Notes: generated from the sequence alone by a model not told the origin. Positions 6,959 to 14,223 are shown, counted from the first letter of the stretch. The stretch is 23,132 bases of DNA from DATKSS01 sp049582065 (GCA_049582065.1 JBAUTF010000179.1:1-23132), one strand, 5' to 3'. Numbers and translations are program-made.

Positions 6959-7827
6959 TCGTGGACCTCCGCGACACGTTCTTGTAGGTGTTTCGACCTC
7001 GCTGTCCCGATGCCGCGCGTCCCGATCGATTCGATGGCGAGCGACGCACAAGCGACCCCGTACGTGAGCGCGTCCACGAGACCGGTGCGCTCCGCTCCCG
7101 TGCTGACCCAACGTGCAAGCATGCCGCCTGCCAGCGCATCGCCTGCACCGGTGGTGTCGATCACCGGCCGGCCTTTGACCGCGGGCACGTGGAAGCCGCC
7201 GTCGGCCGTGTACGCGGTGACTCCCGCCGCCCCTGCTTTCAACACGAGCCCGTCGAGCCACCACTGCCGGCGAAACTCCTCCGGCTCATGACCGCCCAGA
7301 GCGTCGAACTCCTCCTGGTTGCAGAAGAACCAGCCTGCCCGACCCAGCACGTCCTTCGACTCGGGAGGCGCTCTATGGACGTACGACAACATCGCATCAG
7401 CAGCGACCAATCGCGCTCCAGCGAGCCTCTTCATCGCCTGCGTCTGCCGGTCAGGGCGCATCGATCCGACGAAAGCCCAGCCGGCGAAGCCGTCCGGGAT
7501 GGCGGGTTCCCAAATGTCATAGATGTGGTCGGTGCTGCCGAGGTCAACGTTTCGCCCAAGCTCCTGGTGGGCTCTCCAACGGTAGGTCGGCGCGTCGAGG
7601 ACCTCGAGGCCCGTGGTGTCGATGGCGCGGCCTCCGAACAAGCGGGCGACCCACTGTGAGGCGTCGACCCCAACTGGGGCGACCACTTTGACAGGTGCGA
7701 TCAGGCTGGCCGCGAGGGCGAAGTAGACGGCCGAGCCCCCGAGCTCCTCTTTGACCTTGCCGAACGGGCCGTCTCGCGTGTCCAGGGCGATCGAACCCGC
7801 GACGAGCAGCTCGAGAGGATCAGGCAC
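6937..7827 (-). CDS. PfkB family carbohydrate/nucleoside kinase
   Basis: A 296-aa ribokinase-fold kinase. The N-terminal half shows the substrate-side GSIALDTRDGPFG and the glycine pair of ELGGSAVYFALAAS; the C-terminal half shows the PfkB signature DTTGAGDALAGG (about 224-235), with D230 as the predicted catalytic base. It transfers phosphate from ATP to a sugar or nucleoside hydroxyl; specificity cannot be fixed. The GTG start at 7827 overlaps the end of the PHP gene by 8 nt, and its own 3' end overlaps the macro gene start, so PHP, kinase and macro are translationally linked. An ADP-ribose, ribose-phosphate or inositol-type substrate is possible given the neighbours, but that is inference. 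Confidence 0.9.
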   Translation of the reverse strand: MPDPLELLVAGSIALDTRDGPFGKVKEELGGSAVYFALAASLIAPVKVVAPVGVDASQWVARLFGGRAIDTTGLEVLDAPTYRWRAHQELGRNVDLGSTDHIYDIWEPAIPDGFAGWAFVGSMRPDRQTQAMKRLAGARLVAADAMLSYVHRAPPESKDVLGRAGWFFCNQEEFDALGGHEPEEFRRQWWLDGLVLKAGAAGVTAYTADGGFHVPAVKGRPVIDTTGAGDALAGGMLARWVSTGAERTGLVDALTYGVACASLAIESIGTRGIGTARSKHLQERVAEVHECMRRES

Positions 7828-8425
7828 GTCGCCCGGTGCCGCTGCTGGCCGTGACCACGTGCCGCGCGTATCTCAGCTTCTCCAGGAAATCCTGGGGGTC
7901 GCCGAACGTATCCATTTCCATCCAGCTCCGGCCCAGCTCGTGCGCGGAATGCGAGTCCGAGCCTGTGGCCACGACCTTCCCCAGCCCATCGGCGAGGCGC
8001 GCGGCCGCCTGGTTCGCAGCCGCGTCGCACCAGGGGTTGTAAGTCTCGATGATGTCGATGCGTTCTACGAGCTCAGCGATTCGCTCGGCTGAGAAGTTGG
8101 CGCGGTGCCGGTCGAGCGGATGCGGGATGTACGTTAGCCCGCCCATGTCGTGGATAAGGTCCATGACCTCTTCGGGGGCCAGATATGGAGGCACGCGAGA
8201 GGTGATGAAAAGTCCTATCACCTCGCCCTCGAGGGTCTTGACCTCCTCTCCGACGATCGCAAGCTCCGGGGCCATCTTCGCCAGTGTGAGCGCTCCCTCG
8301 ACTGTGTTGTGGTCGGTGAGGGCGATGCGGTCGAGGCGGCACTCCTTGCAGCGCGCGATCAGGTCCTCGAGCGAGCTGCGTCCGTCGTGCGAGTAGTGCG
8401 AGTGAAGGTGGAGGTCGACCTTCAC
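7820..8425 (-). CDS. PHP domain metal-dependent phosphoesterase (YciV/TrpH-like)
   Basis: A 201-aa single-domain PHP phosphoesterase. Metal ligands of the trinuclear site are visible: H6 and H8 in DLHLHS, D14, H39 in TDHN, E60/E61, H102 in IPHP, E127, and D157 and H159 in GSDSHS. Related enzymes (RNase AM/YciV, phosphoadenosine phosphatases) act on 5' nucleotides or pAp; others dephosphorylate histidinol or DNA ends. It begins with GTG at 8425, 10 nt after the stop of the 123-aa gene, with no clear ribosome site, and it overlaps the kinase gene downstream. All catalytic positions appear intact. Confidence 0.92.
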   Translation of the reverse strand: MKVDLHLHSHYSHDGRSSLEDLIARCKECRLDRIALTDHNTVEGALTLAKMAPELAIVGEEVKTLEGEVIGLFITSRVPPYLAPEEVMDLIHDMGGLTYIPHPLDRHRANFSAERIAELVERIDIIETYNPWCDAAANQAAARLADGLGKVVATGSDSHSAHELGRSWMEMDTFGDPQDFLEKLRYARHVVTASSGTGRRA

Positions 8426-8435
8426 TGGATCGGAG

Positions 8436-8807
8436 CTAGACGGTCGCTTCTCTGAGCATCCGCTCGCGCGCGCGGGCGAACAGCGGAATCACTTCCGCGG
8501 GGCCGCGGCTGCGGCACGCCTGGTCCATCAACGCGGCCTGTGCGTCGTAGATGATCTCCATCACCGGTCCGGGGCGACGCTCGCGTCCCAGCCGTCCAGG
8601 CAACTCCGGGTGCGCGTGGCGGAGGACCACCATCAGTCGCGAGATCAACCAACCCGGGACGATGCGGATTTCCTGCACCAGGCACTCCTCAACCCAGTAG
8701 AGCAGCTCATCCGATTCCTGCAGCAGGTGACGCGGCGTCATCGCGCGCTTTCTCCGCCGATGCCAGCGCACGTCGCGCTCCTGCTCTTCGATGGTCTGCT
8801 GAAGCAT
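8436..8807 (-). CDS. Conserved-looking helical protein, unknown function
   Basis: A 123-aa cytoplasmic protein that I do not recognise. It starts MLQQTIEEQERDVRWHRRRKR and is largely α-helical by composition, with a hydrophobic middle (LLYWVEECLVQEIRIVPGWL, about 36-55) too broken by charges to be a membrane helix, then HAHPELPGRLG and an acidic-basic C-terminal helix. A TATAGT hexamer lies about 12 nt before the ATG (- strand). It heads the operon that continues into PHP, PfkB and macro genes, so it may be a partner or regulator of that cassette. Codon pattern and spacing support a real gene. Confidence 0.7.
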   Translation of the reverse strand: MLQQTIEEQERDVRWHRRRKRAMTPRHLLQESDELLYWVEECLVQEIRIVPGWLISRLMVVLRHAHPELPGRLGRERRPGPVMEIIYDAQAALMDQACRSRGPAEVIPLFARARERMLREATV

Positions 8808-8825
8808 GGCCTGAAACCCACTATA

Positions 8826-9401
8826 TCAGCGGCTTGCCGCGACTCTACCTCTTGTGGGGTAGCACAATGTGCGCCATCCTCCGGCGGCCGGGACGAGATG
8901 AACCTGGCGGTCGAATGTCCACTCTCGCCACTGTTGGCGGACGCGATAGCGCATCACTAGCTGCGCGACGTTGCTGTAGGTGCGCTGATGCGCCTGGTCG
9001 GTCCAGCCTTCGAGGACCGCGACGCTGACCGTTTGCATGTCGAGCAGCTCCGTGCCGTCGTCGAGCCGGGGCATGTCGCGCATGAAGGCCTCGCGTCCTC
9101 CCCACGCGCGCTGAGCGTCCTCGGCAAGCATGTCCCACATCTCGTCGAACCTGCCTTCCATGTGCATCCTCATGAATCTCATCTCGAAGGTCGCCGGCGC
9201 GATCGAGCTGGGTGGCGGAGGGCGCAGCGGCTCGACAGGAGGAGGAAAAGCGGCAGCGCCCGCCATGCCGGTTCCCACCGACACGCTCACGAAGCGGCCG
9301 AAGTCGTCCGCGGGCCAGGTCGTGAACTGGCCGGCCACCCGGGTGAGGACCGCTTCGACCGCGGGCCAGCGCCGGAGCGGCCGAAATAACTTCTTGACCA
9401 T
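8826..9401 (-). CDS. NTF2-like (DUF4878/SnoaL-type) domain protein, unknown function
   Basis: A 191-aa protein. Residues 1-20 are basic, residues about 35-55 contain a weakly hydrophobic VSVSVGTGMAGAAAF stretch, and a proline-rich linker (PPPVEPLRPPPPSS, about 53-66) leads to a C-terminal domain of about 120 residues. That domain opens FEMRFMRMHMEGRFDEMWDMLAEDAQRAW and ends with alternating strands and GGWRTLCYPTRG, the pattern of NTF2-like folds that sum a small pocket or act as binding domains. I cannot assign a ligand. The gene ends 18 nt before the 123-aa gene and could be cotranscribed with it. ATG at 9401 lacks an obvious ribosome site. Confidence 0.7.
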   Translation of the reverse strand: MVKKLFRPLRRWPAVEAVLTRVAGQFTTWPADDFGRFVSVSVGTGMAGAAAFPPPVEPLRPPPPSSIAPATFEMRFMRMHMEGRFDEMWDMLAEDAQRAWGGREAFMRDMPRLDDGTELLDMQTVSVAVLEGWTDQAHQRTYSNVAQLVMRYRVRQQWREWTFDRQVHLVPAAGGWRTLCYPTRGRVAASR

Positions 9402-9443
9402 TGGCGCTAGATGTAGTGTGATGTCCCCAGACTGTATACAGAA

Positions 9444-9452
9444 TGTGGATAA
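9444..9452 (-). promoter_or_regulatory. Exact DnaA-box 9-mer
   Basis: The - strand reads TTATCCACA, the consensus DnaA box. It is a single copy with no cluster of further boxes and no AT-rich unwinding region, so it is not an origin by itself. It could be a chance match or a site for DnaA-responsive transcription. Confidence 0.35.
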
Positions 9453-9491
9453 CTAGCAACCCCTTAAGGTCTCGCGCGCATCGACGCGCAC

Positions 9492-9529
9492 GCCGTCAGG
9501 AAGGACGCGCGCCGTCAGGAAGGACGTGC
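9492..9529. repeat. Two-copy 19-nt tandem repeat
   Basis: Positions 9492-9510 and 9511-9529 are the same 19-nt unit (GCCGTCAGGAAGGACG followed by CGC or TGC), differing by one base. There are only two copies and no gene is interrupted. It may be replication slippage. Confidence 0.8.
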
Positions 9530-9665
9530 GCCGGGCTGCCCGTGCTTCAGTCACCTCGATGCGGACACGCCAGGAGATGGGCGGGCATCTGGATCATTGC
9601 TGTACGGAGCCGGTTCGACCGGTGATCCGGATGGGGGCCGCGGCTTGGCGCGTGGCTCCCAGGCC

Positions 9666-10061
9666 TCAGCCTTTGCTCAATCGCCGCACGATCGCCGCCA
9701 CCTCGGCGAGCGGGACCCCGACCGGGCATGCGGCAGCCGCCGCCTCCAGGTCGGGATCATCGCCTTCGATATCGGGCGACGCCGCACCGAGCCACGCGTA
9801 AAGGCGCATGTAGGAAGCCGCCACCTCCGGCAGGCGCGCCTTGCCCATCCGTCCCGCCGCCAGCGCGCATAGACCGCAGTTGATGCAGCCGACCATGCCG
9901 GGATGCCGCTCACGCTCGGCAGGCTTGAGCGCTTTGATGCCGTCGCCCGCATATGTGACGAGGAGGTCGTTCAGCTCCGAGCGCTGACGCGTGACGCGGC
10001 GGCGTGTCTGGTGCAGGCCATATGCCCACGCGAGCTTGACCAGCGAGTCGGCGCGTCCCAT
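9666..10061 (-). CDS. Small [4Fe-4S]-type protein coupled to the GlpA-like dehydrogenase
   Basis: A 131-aa protein with a ferredoxin-like cysteine motif: C59-x2-C62-x2-C65 in GCINCGLCALAAG and a distant C112-P in ACPVGVPL. That spacing (C-x2-C-x2-C … C-P) is the usual ligand set for one [4Fe-4S] cluster. The N-terminus is basic and helical, with no secretion signal or clear membrane helix. The ATG at 10061 overlaps the dehydrogenase stop by one base (TGATG), implying equal synthesis. By analogy with E. coli GlpABC, where GlpC is the Fe-S electron-transfer subunit, it probably passes electrons from the dehydrogenase to a membrane acceptor. It is much shorter than GlpC and carries one motif instead of two, so it is not a simple orthologue. 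Confidence 0.8.
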   Translation of the reverse strand: MGRADSLVKLAWAYGLHQTRRRVTRQRSELNDLLVTYAGDGIKALKPAERERHPGMVGCINCGLCALAAGRMGKARLPEVAASYMRLYAWLGAASPDIEGDDPDLEAAAAACPVGVPLAEVAAIVRRLSKG

Positions 10062-11668
10062 CAGACCTTAAGGCCTCTCATCGCGCCCTGCGCCATCTCC
10101 TCCTGCGCCCATCCCGCGTGGCCGAGGACCGGCGCGCGCCCGAGCCACGAACCCTGCACAAACTCGCGGGCGGCGTCGAACCTTTGGGCTGCGCTCCAGC
10201 CGAGTTCGCGGCCGATGACCTCTGCGGCGCGCATCACGCATGCGGCGCCGGCGCACGGACCGCCCGCGAGGCCAACCCGCCGAAACCCATCCGCCAGCGA
10301 GCGGACCTGCTCATGGCGCGTCGCGAAGATCAGCTCCGCCTCGGTGATCGGCTCACAGCGGCACAGCAAGCGGCCGGTGCCTCCTTCCTCGAGCACCTTG
10401 CCGGCGTTGGACCCGTGACGGGTCTGGAGCTTGATCGCCGCGAGCGCGGGGATGCCGCACCGGCGCGCGAGCTCGGCGGGTGGCTCGACGTCCGATTCGT
10501 TTCCGGGCAGGGGTCGCGTGGCGGTGGTGCAGGTCGCTTGATGGCCGAGCTTGCGGCAGACGGCATCCGAGGTCTGCTCCGCCATGAGCCGGTACATCGA
10601 AAGCTTGCCGCCGGCGATGGTGACGAACCCCTCGACGCCCTCGGCGGCGTGGTCGATCACCTCGTATTTTCGCGAGAGCTCGTCTTCGTATCGCCTCCAT
10701 TTGTAGAGCGTTGGGCGCACGCCGGTGGTCGTGCGAACCGGGCGATACCGGCGGATCGTGGGGAACACCCTCTCGATTCCCTGCAGCAGGTAGTCGACCT
10801 CATCCTGCAGCACGTCGACCGAATCGAGGTCTCCGTAGAAATCGTCGTCAGTGGTCCCAAGCAGCGTGAATCCGCCGTGCGAGACCATGAGCAGGTCGCG
10901 GCCGTCGATCGACTCCGCGCTGACCGAGAAGTTGGAGATGCGGTGCGGGTAGACGATGTGGATCCCCTTGGCCGGCCGCAGCTGGACCGGCACGCCCGCC
11001 ATGCCGCTCACCTCCGGAGACCAGGGTCCGGTGGCGTTGACCACAACGCGCGCGCGGGCCTCTGAGGTCGCGCCGTCGGGGCCGCGGTAGCGGACGCCGA
11101 TCACCTTGCCTTCGTCTCGCACAAGGTCGGTGACCCGCGTGTGGTTGAGAGCGCGAGCTCCGTGCGCGATCGCGTCCTCGACGTTGGCGTAGACGAGCCG
11201 GTGCGGATCTACGCCCCATTCCTCCATGGTCACGGCGCCGATCAGGTCTGGCGTCAGGCCGGGCTCGGCCTGCAGCGCCTCTGACGGGCTCAGCCGGCGG
11301 TGTGGGTGCGCTTTCTTGAGTGGCTGAAAGCGGTCGTAGACCTCCATCGCGGTCTCCATTCGCTCGATGTTGTTGCGGTCGTGCGGGAGGACCGGGATGA
11401 GGAACACCACCCGATAAACCAGGTTGCGCGCGATCGAAACGATGTGGCCGGCATCTCGCGTCGAGGTCCGGGTGGTGTCCCAGTCGAACTCCAGGTAGCG
11501 AGGGCCACCGTGGATCATCCAGCTCGAGGCGCCGCTCGTACCGCCTCCCCAGTCGCCCTTTTCGAGCAGGAGCACTGAAAGACCGCGCAGAGAGAGGTCG
11601 CGCGCGATGCCCGCGCCGGTCACGCCGCCGCCGATCACGCAGACGTCGTGTGCGCTGGGTGGGCTCAC
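10061..11668 (-). CDS. glpA: Glycerol-3-phosphate dehydrogenase, GlpA type with C-terminal BFD-like domain
   Basis: A 535-aa FAD enzyme oxidising sn-glycerol-3-phosphate to dihydroxyacetone phosphate. The N-terminus carries the FAD motif VIGGGVTGAGIARDLSLRG (G13-x-G15-x2-G18). The DAO domain continues to about residue 360, with MIHGGPRYLE and VNATGPW segments typical of GlpA/GlpD. The C-terminus has a BFD-like [2Fe-2S] motif: C436-x-C438 (LLCRCEP) and C472-x4-C477 (GGPCAGAAC). That domain marks the anaerobic-type GlpA and is absent from aerobic GlpD. It starts with GTG at 11668, 34 nt after the EF-G paralogue stop, with weak ribosome signals, and is coupled to the small Fe-S gene downstream. 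The symbol is by family resemblance. Confidence 0.9.
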   Translation of the reverse strand: MSPPSAHDVCVIGGGVTGAGIARDLSLRGLSVLLLEKGDWGGGTSGASSWMIHGGPRYLEFDWDTTRTSTRDAGHIVSIARNLVYRVVFLIPVLPHDRNNIERMETAMEVYDRFQPLKKAHPHRRLSPSEALQAEPGLTPDLIGAVTMEEWGVDPHRLVYANVEDAIAHGARALNHTRVTDLVRDEGKVIGVRYRGPDGATSEARARVVVNATGPWSPEVSGMAGVPVQLRPAKGIHIVYPHRISNFSVSAESIDGRDLLMVSHGGFTLLGTTDDDFYGDLDSVDVLQDEVDYLLQGIERVFPTIRRYRPVRTTTGVRPTLYKWRRYEDELSRKYEVIDHAAEGVEGFVTIAGGKLSMYRLMAEQTSDAVCRKLGHQATCTTATRPLPGNESDVEPPAELARRCGIPALAAIKLQTRHGSNAGKVLEEGGTGRLLCRCEPITEAELIFATRHEQVRSLADGFRRVGLAGGPCAGAACVMRAAEVIGRELGWSAAQRFDAAREFVQGSWLGRAPVLGHAGWAQEEMAQGAMRGLKV

Positions 11669-11702
11669 GACCGGATACTAAAGCTGTCCGGCGCTTGAGC
11701 CA

Positions 11703-13727
11703 CTAACCAGCCGCTTCGTGCTGCTTCTGGAACTCCTCGATGATGCCCTTGGCCAGGTGGGCCGGCATCTCCTCGTAGTGCGAGAACTTCTTGTGGAAGC
11801 TGCCCCGGCCCTGGGTGATCGACCGCAGGTCGAGGGCGAAGCGCAGCATCTCCGACTCGGGGACGGTCGCTTTGACCTGCTGGTAGCCGTCATCCGGTTC
11901 GGTGCCGAGGATCTTCCCGCGGCGGCCGTTGATGTCGGACATGATGTCGCCGAGGTTCTTCTCGGGCACCCGGATCGTTGCCTCGACCAGCGGCTCGAGC
12001 AGCACCGGCCCGGCATCGAGGGCGGCCCGGCGGATGGCCAGCGACCCTGCGATCTGAAACGCCATGTCGTTGGAGTCGACCGTGTGGTATTTGCCATCCA
12101 CGAGCGTCACCCTGACGTCGACCATCGGGTACCCCGCGACCACCCCCTTGGCCATGTTGTCGACGATGCCCTTCTGGACCGAGGGCCGGAAGTTCTGCGG
12201 AATGGAGCCGCCGAAGATCTTGTCCTCCCAGACGAAGCCCTCGCCCCGCGCGGTGGGCGACACCTCGATGACGCAGACTCCGTACTGGCCGTGACCGCCT
12301 GACTGCTTGACGTGGCGGCCTTCGGCACGCGCATGGCCGTGCACGGTCTCGCGGTACGCCACGCGCGGGGTTGCCGTGGTCGCGTCGACGCCGTACTTGC
12401 GCTTCAGCTTCTCCAGGGTCACGTCCAGGTGCACGTCGCCAAGCCCCGCGATGACGAGTTGCTTGGTTTCCTCGACCCTCTCGACGTGAAGCGTCGGGTC
12501 TTCCTCGCTGAGCCGGGCGAGCCCGCTGGAGATCTTCTCCTCGTCGCCATGGGTCTTCGGCGTGATGGCCAGGCTGTAGGCGGGGCCCGGAAGCTCGAGG
12601 GGCGGCAGCGGGCCGCCGTCCTTCATGCCCAGGGTGTCGCCCGTGAGCGCATGGGCGAGCTTGGTTGCCGCTCCGATGTCGCCGGCTCGGATCTCGGTCG
12701 CCGCCACGTGCTCTTTGCCACGCGGGTAGAAGATCTGCGCCAGCCGCTCCTCGCCCCCGCGCGACAGGTTCGGCAGGTGCGCGTCGGCCTTGATCGAGCC
12801 GGCCACCACCTTGAAATAGCTCACGCGCCCGAACTGGTCGCCGCCCGTGCTGAAGATGAACGCCTTGGCGGGCTTGTCGGGCTCGACCACCGGCGGCGGC
12901 ATGAGCTCAGTGATCGTCGACATCAGCGTGCGGACTCCGAGCAGCTTGGTCGCGGAGCAGCAGATCACCGGGGCCACCTTGCCCTCGAGGATGCCTTCCC
13001 GGAGGCCGCGCTGGATCTCCTCTTCGCTCAGGGTGCCGGCGTCGAGATACTTCTCGAGCAGCGAGTCGTCGCTTTCGGCGGCCGCCTCGATCAGCTGTCC
13101 CCGGTACTCGTCCACGCGCTTCTGCATGTCTTCCGGGATCGGCGCCTCGCCGCCCTTGCCGTCGGGGGTGGCGATGAAGGCCTTGAGGTGGAGAAGGTCG
13201 ACGATGCCGCGGAACTCGTGCTCCGAGCCGATCGGCAGGTGGAGGGGGAAGGGCCGCGGCGAAAGGTGGTCGCGCATCGCGGCGACAGCGCCGTAGAAGT
13301 CGGAATTCTCCTTGTCCAGCTTGTTGACCACGACGATGCGCGGCTTGCTGCTCCGGTTGCATTGCTCCCAAGCGACCTCGGTGCCGACGGCCATCTGGGA
13401 GCTGGGTCCGACCACGACCACCGCGGCCTCCGCCGCGCGCAGCCCGCTCAGCACCTGCCCCGCGAAGTCGAAAAAGCCCGGCGCGTCGAGGATGTTGATC
13501 TTGTAGCCGTTGTGCTCGGCGAAGGCGACCCCGAGGTTGATCGAGATCCTTCTCTTCTGTTCCTCGGGCTCGAAGTCGGTGGTCGCCGTCGCCTGGTCGG
13601 TGGATCCGAGCCGCGGGACCGCGCCGGAGGCGAACAGCATGGCCTCCGCGAGCGTGGTTTTCCCGTCGTGCGAATGGCCCAGGAGAACCACGTTTCTGAT
13701 CTTGTCGGGAGCGTAGTCGGTCGGCAT
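11703..13727 (-). CDS. Elongation factor G paralogue (EF-G2/FusA2-like)
   Basis: A 674-aa translational GTPase with all EF-G domains: G domain (1 to about 270), domain II, then domain IV with GGHGQYG and the FGGSIPQNF loop, and an RGKILG-containing domain V near 600. Domain order and length match EF-G2-type paralogues. The P-loop is G17-HSHDGKT24 and the specificity motif is N135-KLD138. The switch I motif reads R-R-I-S (canonical RGIT), and the G3 motif reads DAPGFFDF (canonical DTPGHVDF), replacing the catalytic His with Phe85. GTP hydrolysis is therefore likely slow or altered. ATG at 13727 follows a G-rich run that may serve as the ribosome site. The usual fusA with its str operon is not in the window. 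Confidence 0.92.
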   Translation of the reverse strand: MPTDYAPDKIRNVVLLGHSHDGKTTLAEAMLFASGAVPRLGSTDQATATTDFEPEEQKRRISINLGVAFAEHNGYKINILDAPGFFDFAGQVLSGLRAAEAAVVVVGPSSQMAVGTEVAWEQCNRSSKPRIVVVNKLDKENSDFYGAVAAMRDHLSPRPFPLHLPIGSEHEFRGIVDLLHLKAFIATPDGKGGEAPIPEDMQKRVDEYRGQLIEAAAESDDSLLEKYLDAGTLSEEEIQRGLREGILEGKVAPVICCSATKLLGVRTLMSTITELMPPPVVEPDKPAKAFIFSTGGDQFGRVSYFKVVAGSIKADAHLPNLSRGGEERLAQIFYPRGKEHVAATEIRAGDIGAATKLAHALTGDTLGMKDGGPLPPLELPGPAYSLAITPKTHGDEEKISSGLARLSEEDPTLHVERVEETKQLVIAGLGDVHLDVTLEKLKRKYGVDATTATPRVAYRETVHGHARAEGRHVKQSGGHGQYGVCVIEVSPTARGEGFVWEDKIFGGSIPQNFRPSVQKGIVDNMAKGVVAGYPMVDVRVTLVDGKYHTVDSNDMAFQIAGSLAIRRAALDAGPVLLEPLVEATIRVPEKNLGDIMSDINGRRGKILGTEPDDGYQQVKATVPESEMLRFALDLRSITQGRGSFHKKFSHYEEMPAHLAKGIIEEFQKQHEAAG

Positions 13728-13808
13728 CCGTACCCCCCACCACTGGCGGCCGCGGCAGTAACGGTACAAGTCTAAAGGCCCGGTGAAGTCGGCTCGCCGG
13801 CCGCCAGG

Positions 13809-13837
13809 TTTTCACCGATATCGCTTCTGGGTATGAT
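13809..13837 (+). promoter_or_regulatory. Candidate promoter for the 74-aa gene
   Basis: TTTTCA (13809-13814), a 17-nt spacer, then TATGAT (13832-13837) resembles a σ70/σA-type promoter (4/6 and 5/6 matches). The start point would fall about 3 nt before the ATG at 13847, leaving GGAG (13840-13843) at the very edge of the transcript. The short leader is a weakness of this call. Confidence 0.45.
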
Positions 13838-13846
13838 CTGGAGCGA

Positions 13847-14071
13847 ATGGCAAAGAGAACGGCGTCGATCGAAGAGGTGCTCGCCGCGGTCGAGTCCGCC
13901 CGCGACAAGGTGATGGCGGACGAGGTGAAGTCGCTCACCAAGCTGGGCATCCCCAAGGCGATGGCCTACCAGATGATCGCCAGCAGGTTCCACCAGAAGG
14001 TCGGAAACCAGGAAGAGGCCGAGCCGGACCCGTTCGAGGGCAACGCCACCTCCTGGGAAGAGATCGGCTAA
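13847..14071 (+). CDS. Small acidic protein, unknown function
   Basis: A 74-aa protein starting MAKRTASIEEVLAAVESARDKV, with a helical body containing LTKLGIPKAMAYQMIASRFHQKV (about 30-52) and an acidic tail (EEAEPDPFEGNATSWEEIG). The body has a faint helix-turn-helix look but no family is recognised. It is divergent from the EF-G paralogue and preceded by a candidate promoter and GGAG. A strong hairpin follows the stop by 4 nt, so it is probably its own transcript. Its composition and clean boundaries support a real gene. Confidence 0.75.
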   Translation: MAKRTASIEEVLAAVESARDKVMADEVKSLTKLGIPKAMAYQMIASRFHQKVGNQEEAEPDPFEGNATSWEEIG

Positions 14072-14074
14072 ATT

Positions 14075-14104
14075 CGCGGGTGAGGACAGCCGTCCTCCCC
14101 CGCG
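14075..14104 (+). terminator. Strong GC-rich hairpin after the 74-aa gene
   Basis: A 13-bp stem with one mismatch (14075-14087 with 14092-14104) closes an AGCC loop, 4 nt past the stop. No T-run follows, so it is a hairpin-only terminator candidate or an mRNA 3'-end stabiliser. Confidence 0.6.
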
Positions 14105-14163
14105 GGACCCCCTCCTCTCCCACAGCACGCCAGGAGGCGCTTGGAAAGTGAACGCTTGGGGTC

Positions 14164-14182
14164 GGCCGGAATCAATCCGGCC
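14164..14182 (+). promoter_or_regulatory. Perfect 7-bp inverted repeat upstream of the HTH gene
   Basis: GGCCGGA-ATCAA-TCCGGCC is a perfect inverted repeat ending 41 nt before the GTG start of the HTH regulator. Spacing fits either an operator for the regulator itself or a leader hairpin. A CGCTTGG direct repeat (near 14137 and 14152) lies just upstream. Confidence 0.45.
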
Positions 14183-14223
14183 TGAGGCTCCACTGCGCAA
14201 TCGGTTGATCTAGCTGGCGGGGT

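Larger units (their letters stand above)
9402..9665. other. Gene-free spacer with DnaA-box match and tandem repeat
   Basis: I find no convincing gene on either strand here. It contains the palindrome CTGTATACAG (9432-9441), directly followed by TGTGGATAA (9444-9452), an exact DnaA-box 9-mer, and a two-copy 19-nt tandem repeat (9492-9529). It separates the downstream end of the glycerol-3-phosphate operon from the start of the NTF2-like gene, so it should also hold that gene's promoter; TATACA within the palindrome could serve as a -10 on the - strand. Confidence 0.5.

Noticed and set aside
6368..7291. A 307-codon + strand open frame opposite the macro and PfkB genes
   Set aside because: The opposite strand holds intact macro and PfkB motifs; this frame has biased composition and no family features.
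9444..9452. Replication origin
   Set aside because: A single DnaA box without a cluster, AT-rich region or dnaA/dnaN/gyrB neighbours.
9492..9529. Start of a CRISPR array
   Set aside because: Only two copies, directly adjacent with no spacer between them, and no cas genes.
9600..9668. UGA read-through of the small Fe-S protein
   Set aside because: The downstream in-frame sequence is about 23 low-information codons, with no sign of a redox motif.
9443..9801. Short + strand open frames in the spacer before the Fe-S gene
   Set aside because: Arg/Ala-rich translations with no ribosome site or motif, and they partly run opposite the Fe-S gene.
10118..11065. A 315-codon + strand open frame opposite glpA
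   Set aside because: Same reason: it lies wholly inside the clear dehydrogenase gene and has no recognisable motif or start signal.
12312..13775. A 487-codon open frame on the + strand opposite the EF-G gene
   Set aside because: It is a mirror of a conserved gene in GC-rich DNA. Its translation is arginine/glycine/histidine-rich with no domain, while the opposite strand shows every EF-G motif.
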